Positions 28,362 through 37,000 of a stretch of 64,000 nucleotides of DNA are shown in pieces; position 1 is the stretch's first letter; every line of letters begins with the position of its first letter. The DNA lies in assembly GCF_003614975.1 (NCBI RefSeq), contig NZ_QZWI01000017.1, forward strand, positions 39,048 to 103,047, in the 5' to 3' direction. The notes beneath the pieces are model-generated. The model had not been told where the DNA came from and did no database searches. It saw only the letters and a list, made by a program, of their open reading frames with translations. The DNA is from Rahnella bruchi (GTDB taxonomy: Bacteria > Pseudomonadota > Gammaproteobacteria > Enterobacterales > Enterobacteriaceae). A program made the position numbers and the translations under genes.

Positions 28362-29492
28362 ATGCAAAAAACCACTCATACCCTGCAAGACACGGCTTTC
28401 AACGCCTTGCTAATCCATTATAAAACCGCGTCCCTGCGTACCAGCGGGCTATGGCTGCTGTTTGCCAATATCTGCTTTACCCTTTTTCTTTTTGGTCGCC
28501 ATCATTTCCAGTTACTGCTCGACCCGGTATCAAAAGTGGCGATCCCGGCGACAATTTTCGATAAATTATCCCTGATAATTATCGTCTTTTTCATCATCGC
28601 CCTGCCCTTAGTACGCTACATCCGCGGAATGTTACCTGCGATGGCACTGGCTTTCGTGACAGGTTTATACTGGGCGGTGGTGTTCCATGTCATGGTAAGC
28701 AATGACACTCAACAGCAACTGGTTTTCCCGCTGTTTTGCATGTTGATTTTTACTGCGCTGATTGCACTTTATCCCTCAACGCCAATCCTCTACAGCTTCA
28801 CCGCACCTCTGTGGCTGTCGCTATTTGTTCATCTGGTTTTTCTGCGAACCACTATTCCGATACTTGAGGTGGCGGCGATGATCATTGCCAGCGGCCTGTT
28901 TGAAAGTGGACGAATAATGCTTAACCGCTGGTTCGTGTTGTCGGTTCGCAGGGAGTGTGACAACGCCCTGCTGGTGAGTAAGCTCGATGACCTGGCTCAT
29001 AATGATCCGCTAACCGGTGTCGCCAACCGTCGACAGCTGGATTCCCAGCTCGAGCAACTGATCGCGCAGACTGAACTTCAGGGTGGAACCCTTTCACTCA
29101 TAATGATCGACGTCGATTTCTTTAAGAAATACAACGACCATTATGGCCACCAGGCCGGTGACAGCTGCCTTATCAGTATCGCAGACTGTTTCAAACATGT
29201 TGTCCGCCAGCCAACCGATCTGGTCGCACGTTACGGCGGCGAAGAGTTTGTTGTTCTGCTCCCCAATGCAGGCACGCAGGACGCCGAAGTGGTGGCATCA
29301 CGTATCAAACAGAGCGTGGAAAAAGCAGCCATTCCCCACGCATTATCACAAGTTTCACAAACCGTCACGGTCAGTCAGGGCATCATGCAATGGGCGCCGG
29401 GAATGACGTCCCTCGAGTTACTCAAACGCGCAGACAGCGCCCTGTATCAGGCTAAACATGCAGGACGAAACGGGTATTGCGTGGGGGAATAG
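28362..29492 (+). CDS. membrane-bound diguanylate cyclase (GGDEF)
   Basis: 376 residues from the ATG at 28362 (TAAGGA 7 nt upstream; an in-frame GTG at 28314 has no site). Six or so hydrophobic segments occupy about residues 28-205, forming an inner-membrane sensor without recognisable ligand domain. The GGDEF domain starts near 215 (LDDLAHNDPLTGVANRRQLD), with metal-binding IDVDFFKKYNDHYGH and the active-site loop RYGGEEFVVLL at 290-300. It should make c-di-GMP. The inhibitory RxxD site expected five residues before GGEEF is QPTD, so product feedback may be lost. Convergent with lldD. Confidence 0.93.
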   Translation: MQKTTHTLQDTAFNALLIHYKTASLRTSGLWLLFANICFTLFLFGRHHFQLLLDPVSKVAIPATIFDKLSLIIIVFFIIALPLVRYIRGMLPAMALAFVTGLYWAVVFHVMVSNDTQQQLVFPLFCMLIFTALIALYPSTPILYSFTAPLWLSLFVHLVFLRTTIPILEVAAMIIASGLFESGRIMLNRWFVLSVRRECDNALLVSKLDDLAHNDPLTGVANRRQLDSQLEQLIAQTELQGGTLSLIMIDVDFFKKYNDHYGHQAGDSCLISIADCFKHVVRQPTDLVARYGGEEFVVLLPNAGTQDAEVVASRIKQSVEKAAIPHALSQVSQTVTVSQGIMQWAPGMTSLELLKRADSALYQAKHAGRNGYCVGE

Positions 29493-29498
29493 GAAGAC

Positions 29499-29524
29499 CG
29501 GGGCAGTATTAGCAGACTGTCCCG
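29499..29524. terminator. stem-loop between diguanylate cyclase and lldD
   Basis: CGGGGCAGT (29499-29507) pairs with ACTGTCCCG (29516-29524) with one G-T wobble, loop ATTAGCAG. It lies between convergent genes. There is no T-run, so termination may be Rho-assisted. Confidence 0.4.
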
Positions 29525-29536
29525 TGAATTAACGTA

Positions 29537-30685
29537 TCAGCGTAAACTCCGCCCGTACACCAGCGATTCCCCGCTTATTTCAGCAATGGTTTTCGCGCCG
29601 GTTAATGTCATCGCCACGCGCATTTCTTTTTCGATCAGGTTCAGCAAGTTGATCACACCCGCCTCACCGCCCGCCGCCAGTGCATAAACAAACGCCCTGC
29701 CGAGTAATACGCTGTCTGCGCCGAGCGCGATCATGCGCACCACGTCAAGACCAGTGCGGATACCGGAATCGGCGAGGATCGTGATATCGCCTTTCACTGC
29801 GTCTGCGATGGCGGGCAGCGCGTGGGCGGTCGAGAGCACGCCGTCGAGCTGGCGGCCGCCGTGGTTAGAAACCACAATCCCATCTGCCCCGAATTTCACC
29901 GCGTCTTTTGCGTCTTCAGGATCCAGAATACCTTTGATAATCATCGGGCCTTTCCAGAATTCGCGGATCCACTCCAGGTCTTTCCATGAAATCGACGGAT
30001 CGAAGTTCGTTCCCAGCCAGCCGATATAATCTTCCAGCGTGGTCGGTTTGCCGCGATAGGCAGATACGTTCCCGAGATCATGCGGTTTACCCTTCAGACC
30101 AACATCCCACGCCCATTGCGGATGCATCACTGCCTGTAGCATACGGCGCGCCGCCGCGTTCGGTCCGCTCATGCCGGAATGCGCGTCGCGATAACGTGCA
30201 CCGGGCACCGGCATATCCACGGTAAAGACCAACGTTTTTACGCCCGCGGCCTGCGCGCGCTCCAGCGCATTGCGCATGAATCCCCGATCTTTAAGCACGT
30301 AAAGCTGGAACCACATCGGGCGGTCGATGGCTGGTGCGACTTCTTCAATCGGGCAAACAGAAACGGTGGATAATGTGAAGGGAATGCCTTTTTTGGCGGC
30401 GGCTCGGGCGGCCTGAACTTCTCCACGTCGTGCGTACATACCGGTCAGCCCGACCGGCGCCAGCACGACTGGCATCGCCAGTTTTTCGCCGAACAGCTCA
30501 GTTTCGAGGCTAAGATCGGACATGTTTTTCAGGATGCGCTGGCGCAGAGCGATATCGGCCAGATCAGCGGTGTTACGACGCAACGTGTGCTCGTTGTAGG
30601 CCCCGCCGTCAATGTAGTGAAACAGGAATGGCGGCAGTTTACTTTTTGCCGCAGCGCGATAGTCCGTTGATGCAGAAATGATCAT
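29537..30685 (-). CDS. lldD: FMN-dependent L-lactate dehydrogenase (quinone-linked)
   Basis: 382 residues, same length class as E. coli LldD. N-terminus [20 protein letters not shown] and [18 protein letters not shown], then [32 protein letters not shown] and the active-site [10 protein letters not shown] (catalytic His) followed by [20 protein letters not shown]. This is the alpha-hydroxyacid oxidase TIM barrel with FMN. Known: LldD oxidises L-lactate to pyruvate at the inner face of the cytoplasmic membrane, feeding electrons to quinones. Here it stands alone, without lldP permease or lldR regulator seen on either side. Confidence 0.95.
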   Translation of the reverse strand: MIISASTDYRAAAKSKLPPFLFHYIDGGAYNEHTLRRNTADLADIALRQRILKNMSDLSLETELFGEKLAMPVVLAPVGLTGMYARRGEVQAARAAAKKGIPFTLSTVSVCPIEEVAPAIDRPMWFQLYVLKDRGFMRNALERAQAAGVKTLVFTVDMPVPGARYRDAHSGMSGPNAAARRMLQAVMHPQWAWDVGLKGKPHDLGNVSAYRGKPTTLEDYIGWLGTNFDPSISWKDLEWIREFWKGPMIIKGILDPEDAKDAVKFGADGIVVSNHGGRQLDGVLSTAHALPAIADAVKGDITILADSGIRTGLDVVRMIALGADSVLLGRAFVYALAAGGEAGVINLLNLIEKEMRVAMTLTGAKTIAEISGESLVYGRSLR

Positions 30686-31017
30686 GATGTTTTCTCGTTA
30701 TTTATAACGCGCTCTTTTACATGGCGCTGTAGGGGTCCCCGAAGTGTAGCTGATAAACACAACCCTTGAGAAAACAATGACAACGAAATTCAGAACTGTT
30801 TCACGATCCTCATTAATTTAGCGGCGATTTGCGCTGAAACGTAAGCAATCTGGAAACTAAACCCACGCTCCGCCTCAAAAAAGACTAAGCTCAGGGGAGA
30901 CGCCCGCCCGGCGACAAATCCGATCTGCCTCCCTGCCCTCTACCCATTTTCTTTTCATGTGAACTCTTATCGCAGCCCAGGCAACTGCCTTTTCGGGTCC
31001 GCGTAAGGTATGACGAC
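30686..31017. other. 332-bp spacer between lldD and the cyclic glucan synthase
   Basis: No gene or strong hairpin seen. It must hold both divergent promoters. A short frame starting at the ATG at 31010 (four codons, ending in TGA that overlaps the GTG start of the synthase) may be a leader element or chance. Confidence 0.4.
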
Positions 31018-34000
31018 GTGAAAAATGCTGTGATTAACTGGTTTAAAAGTAAAAGAGCACCTCCAGCTCCGGTCATTACCCGACGTCATCGGGCCAGTGC
31101 GCTGGAAAATCCCGCGCCTATCCGTGCCGAACTTTTCTCGGCCGATCAGATGGAACGTTTTGGCGGTAAGCTGGCTCTCTCGCATAAGCTTTCCGGTAAA
31201 AAACTACCCTATTACCTGCTTAAACGCCTCGACGATAACGAAAAAGTTCTGACCCGCAGTTGCCTTATCCTCAGCAGTGGCGAGAAAGCCAGTATTACGC
31301 CCGCCGGAGAATGGCTGCTCGATAACTTTTACCTGATCGAAGAACAGATCCGCGTCGTCCGCCAGTTATTGCCGAAAAACTTCGGTAAAGGCCTGCCCTC
31401 TCTGGGCGCACCGCACTTTTGTCCGCGCATTTACGATATTGCTACAGAAGTGGTCAGTCACAGCGACGGCCTGTGGGACATCACCACGCTGACCCGTTTT
31501 CTCTCCACGTATCAGAGTGTACGACAGCTGACACTCGGCGAATTGTGGGCGTTTCCGGGGATGCTGCGTCTTGCGCTGATAGAAAACCTGCGCCGCGTCA
31601 GTATCGAAGTGGCAAATGCTCAGCAGGAGCGCAATCTGGCTGATTTTTGGGTCAACAAATTGCAGGACAGCGCCGAGAACGATCCCGCAAGTCAGATTAT
31701 TGTGATTGCCGATATGGCGCGCAGTAATCCGCCGCGTACCAGCGCGTTTGTTGCCGAACTGGTCCGCCGTTTGCAGGGCCACGGTTCAATTCTGGCGCTG
31801 CCGCTGACCTGGGTGGAACAGCGTCTGAGCGAAGTCGGGCTAACCCAGCGGGAAGTGATCGACAAATTTAATCAGCAACTGGCGGCCAACCAGCTTTCAG
31901 TCAGTAACAGCATTATGGGACTACGCCAACTGACCGAAATGGACTGGGCAGATTTCGCCGAAAATCTCAGCGTGGTGGAGAAAATCCTCCATGAAGATCC
32001 CGCCGGTATTTACGCCTCCATGCACTTCGATACCCGCGATAATTACCGCCATCAGATCGAACGTCTTTCACGCAATTCCCGCCACGACGAAGCCTTTGTC
32101 GCCAGCCGCGCAGTTGCCTTAGCGCAACAGGCGGAGGGGGCGGTTCCGCAACACCATGTGGGTTATTACCTGATTGATGCCGGTCGCAAGACGCTTGAGA
32201 AAGACCTCAGCGTCAGATTTTCTTGGGTGACGCGCATGCGTGGCCGCCTGAGTCAGACGCCGCTGCTCTCGTGGCTCGGCAGCCTGCTGTTGCTGACCAC
32301 CGCCGTTACCGCCGATGCGCTTTACCGCTCGGCGCATCCGGCTATGCACTGGCTGTGGTGGAGTTTGCTGATACCGGTAGTGCTGGTCGCCAGCCAGTTT
32401 GCGCTCAATCTGCTCAGTGAAATCACTACCCGCAGCCGCACGCCGCAACCGCTGCCGCGTCTGGAATATGCCGGGGGTATTCCTGTAACCGCCAGCACAC
32501 TGGTGGTGATCCCCTGTCTGCTCGGCAGTCGTAAAAATATCGAGGCGCTGATCAGCAGCCTTGAAGTCTGCTATCTCGGCAACGCGTTACCGAACCTGAA
32601 TTTCGCGCTGCTCAGTGATTTTCACGACAGCCCGAACCCGCAGAATGCGGATAATAATGCACTGCTGGCGTATGCCGCGCAGCATATTCAGGTGCTGAAC
32701 CGCCGTTATCCTTCGGCGCAGGGCGCACTGTTTACGCTGTTACATCGCGACAGCGAACTCAATTCCGCACAGGGCGTGTGGATGGGGTATGAGCGTAAAC
32801 GCGGCAAGCTCAATGCGCTTAACCGCTGGCTGCGCGATGAAGGCGAGCCGTTCTCGCGGATTGAAGGCAGCACGCAGGCGCATCTGCGTCAGGTGAAATA
32901 TGTCATTACGCTCGACAGCGATACCGTATTGCCTCGCGCAACCGCGCATCAGCTGGTCGCGGCGATGGCGCATCCGCTCAATCATCCGGTGTATGACGAA
33001 CAGCGTCAGCGCGTGGTGTCCGGTTATGCGATTCTCCAGCCACGGCTGGCGGAAGAAATTCCGGAAAACGGTCAGGGACGCTATGCCGCCTTGTGCAGCA
33101 GCGTACCGGGCAATGATCCTTATTCGTCGATGTCATCCGATATTTATCAGGATTTATTCGGTGAAGGCTCTTTTGTCGGCAAAGGGATTTATGACGTCGA
33201 TATGTTCATCCGCGCAACGGACAACACCTGCCCGGAAAATCTGGTACTCAGTCACGACCTGCTGGAGGGCTGTTACGCACGCTCGGGCATGCTCAGCGAT
33301 GTGGTGCTCTACGAACAATATCCGGATCATTATCTGGCCGATGTGGCGCGTAAAACCCGCTGGATACGCGGCGACTGGCAGTTGCTCAACTGGCTGGGAT
33401 TTTATGTCACGCAGGAAGATGGTAAACGCTGCCGCAATCCGCTGACCATGCTTTCGCGCTGGAAACTGTTCGACAACCTGCGCCGCAGTCTGGTGGCGCC
33501 TGCCCTGCTGGTTCTGATTTTCAGCGCATTGCTGCTGGTGCCGGACAAACTCTACTGGCTTGGTTTTATCGCCGTGATGCTGCTGTTCCCGGTACTGGTG
33601 GCGCTGGTGCTGGATCTGTTTAACAAAGGGCCGCGCCGGGCGTTGGTCCCGCATTTGAAAAGCGTCGCCTCGGCCACCGTCAGCCGGATTTCCCGCGTGC
33701 TGCTGAATCTGATGACGCTGCCCCATGAAGCCGTGTATTCAGTGCAGGCGATTTTGCTTACACTCTGGCGGCTCACTGTCAGTCACCGCAAGTTACATGA
33801 ATGGGCGAGTGTTAATATCAGCGCCAAATCCCGCGCGCATGCGCCGGAATATTTCTACCGCCGGATGTGGGCCAATCCGCTGGCGGGCGTGGCGGTCATT
33901 CTGCTGGCTGCACAGTCACATATGCCGCTGCTGGGATTTGCCGTCCCGCTCGGTCTGCTGTGGTTTATCGCACCGCGTGTTCTTTGCTGGCTGAGTCAGC

Positions 34001-37000
34001 CTGCGCGCCGCGCAGTGCCGGATCTGGATATCCAGCAACAGCTGTATCTGCGCCAGACCGCGCGCCAGACCTGGTCTTTTTTTGAAGTTTTCGTTAATGA
34101 AACCGAAAACTGGCTGCCACCGGATAACTTCCAGGAAATCCCCCAGCCGGTGATTGCTCACCGCACCTCGCCGACCAATATCGGACTGTCGCTGCTGGCC
34201 AATATCACCGCGTGGGATTTCGGCTATATCACGCAGGGCGAAGTGCTGGAGCGCACCAGCCTGACGCTGGATACGCTGGATAAACTCGAGCATTACCGCG
34301 GCCACTTATATAACTGGTACGACACGCACACGCTTGAGCCGCTCAATCCGCGCTACATTTCCAGCGTCGATAGCGGCAATCTGGCCGGACATTTACTGAC
34401 GCTGAGCACCGGCTTGCGCCTGTGGAGAACGCAGCCTGCGGTCAATATACCGGCGTGGATGAAAGGTCTGGAAGACACGCTGAATATGGCGGAAACTCCG
34501 GCCGATGCGCCGCTGGTGGTAAAACTTCGCGAAAGCCTGAAACAGGCAGCTGGCGAAAAAACGGAGCAAAGTATTTTGCATCTGCGCGAAATGCGTACGC
34601 TGATCCCTGCCACGGCAGAAGGCTGGCTGCAACGGCTGGCGCAGCAGCTGGATGCCGGTTTGCAGGCGTGGTCAGATTTTTACGCTGAACTGTCGCCGGA
34701 AGTGCAAAACGGGCTGCTGCCTTCGCTGCAATGGCTGGCGCAGCAGGATGCCCGCTCCGCTGCGTCGCTTTCCCGCGCTATCGGGCTGGCGCGGCAGCGT
34801 CTGGACATTATCGGCGAGCTGGAACAGCGCCTTAACGACCATGCGCACATGGATTTCCGTTTCCTGTACGACAAAAACACCCATCTGCTGACCGTCGGAT
34901 ATAACTGCGACGCGCACAAAATGGACAGCGGAAAATACGATCTGCTGCCGTCTGAAATCCGTCTGACCAACTACGTCACTATCGCCACCAATCAGCTGCC
35001 GCAAAAAAGCTGGTTTGCACTCGGACGCCTGTTTACCGTGATAGAAAAACAGCCGTCGCTGATGTCGTGGAGCGGGTCGATGTTTGAATACCTGATGCCA
35101 CAGCTGGTGATGCCGGCCTATCCGGATACGTTGCTGGTGCAGATGTGTCAGACCGCCGTTGACCGGCAAATCGCCTGGGGCAAGGAAAATAACGTGCCGT
35201 GGGGGATTTCTGAATCCGCCTATGCAGCATTTGACCTCAACCAGAATTACCAGTATCACGCGTTCGGCGTACCCGGTCTGGGGCTGAAACGCGGTCTCGG
35301 CGAAGACATGGTGGTCGCGCCTTATGCCACCATGATGGCGCTGATGATCCGCCCGCAGCAAGCTTGTCAGAATCTCACAGTGCTGGAACATTGCGGTGCG
35401 CGCGGGGAATACGGTTTTTACGACGCGCTGGATTACAGCCCGTCACGCCTGATCCGTGGCCAGATTTACATCGTGGTGCGCTCTTACATGGCTCATCATC
35501 AGGGAATGGGATTCCTGGCGCTGGCCAATGTGCTGCTCGGCGCGCCGATGACCGCACGCTTTGCCGCCAATGCCGCATTCCAGTCTGCCCGCTTGCTTTT
35601 ACAGGAACGGGTACCGGATGCCGTCGAGCTTTACAGTCCGCGTCGCCACTTTGAATCTCATGACAATACGTTGCAAAATGTGAACATCGAGCTGCGCGAA
35701 TTCACTGACACTGACAGTGCATCACCGGAAATCCAGCTGCTTTCCAACACCAACTATCATCTGATGGTGACGCAGGCCGGTGGCAGCGTCAGCCGCTGGA
35801 AAGATCTGACGCTGACCCGCTGGCGCGAAGATGCGACGCGCGATAATCGCGGGATTTTCTGCTATATCAGCGATCCGCAGTCCGGCGCAGTCTACAGCAA
35901 CACCTGGCAGCCGTTCGGCAAACAGAAAGGCAATTACCATGCGGTTCTGAACGATTTCGGTGCGGAGTTCAAGCGCACGCAGGGTTCGCTGACCATGCAG
36001 ACTCACATCGTCGTTTCGCCCGAAGATGACGTCGAAATTCGCCGCATGACGGTTACGCATCATGGCCGCCATCCGCGTGAGCTGGAAATCACTACCTACG
36101 CCGAAGTGGTGCTGGCGCCCGCCGCCAATGACACTGCGCACCCGGCCTTCAGCAATCTGTTTGTGCAGACCGAGCTGGTGCCTGCACAGGAAGGGATTTT
36201 GTGCCACCGCCGCCCGCGTGAACCGGAAGAACAGTGCCCGTGGATGTTCCATATGATGGCTATTCACGGTTCTGTGGAACGGGAAACGTCGTTTGAAACT
36301 GACCGTGCGGCCTTTATCGGACGCGGTAATACCGCCGCCAGCCCGCAGGCCTTGCGTCAGGCTGGACCACTGACCAATAGCGCCGGTGCGGTGCTGGATC
36401 CGGTGATGTCCATTCGCCAGCGCATCACCCTTAAACCGGGCGTGCCGGTGATTATCGATATGGTATACGGCATTTCCGACACCCGGCTGCAAAGCCTGAT
36501 GCTGCTGGAAAAATACCGTGACCATCATATTGCTGACAGGGTATTTGAAATCGCCTGGTCGCACAGTCAGGTGGTGCTGCGCCAGCTGAATGCCACCGAA
36601 GATGATGCGGGACTGTACAACCGTCTGGCCGGTGCGCTGGTGTTTGCCAGCCAGGAAATGCGTGGCGACGCGCAGACCGTGGCCGCCAACCGCCGTGGAC
36701 AGTCCGGGCTATGGGGACAATCGCTTTCCGGCGACCTGCCAATCGTGCTGCTCACCCTGACCAGTGATGAAAATATCGGGCTGGTGACGCAACTTATTCG
36801 TGCGCACAACTACTGGCGTCTCAAAGGGCTAAAAGTCGATCTGGTGTTCCTATGTAATGACTCCGGCGGCTATCAGCAGGCGTTGCAAAATCAGATCCTT
36901 GGCCTGGTCGCTTCTGGTGCAGGATCGAGTCAGACCGATATTCCGGGAGGAATTTTTGTCCGCAACGGCGAGCAGCTGACACAGGAAGACCGCACGCTGC

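Noticed and set aside
35722..36564. 280-codon minus-strand open frame inside ndvB
   Set aside because: Shadow of the GC-rich synthase gene; no ribosome site and atypical composition.
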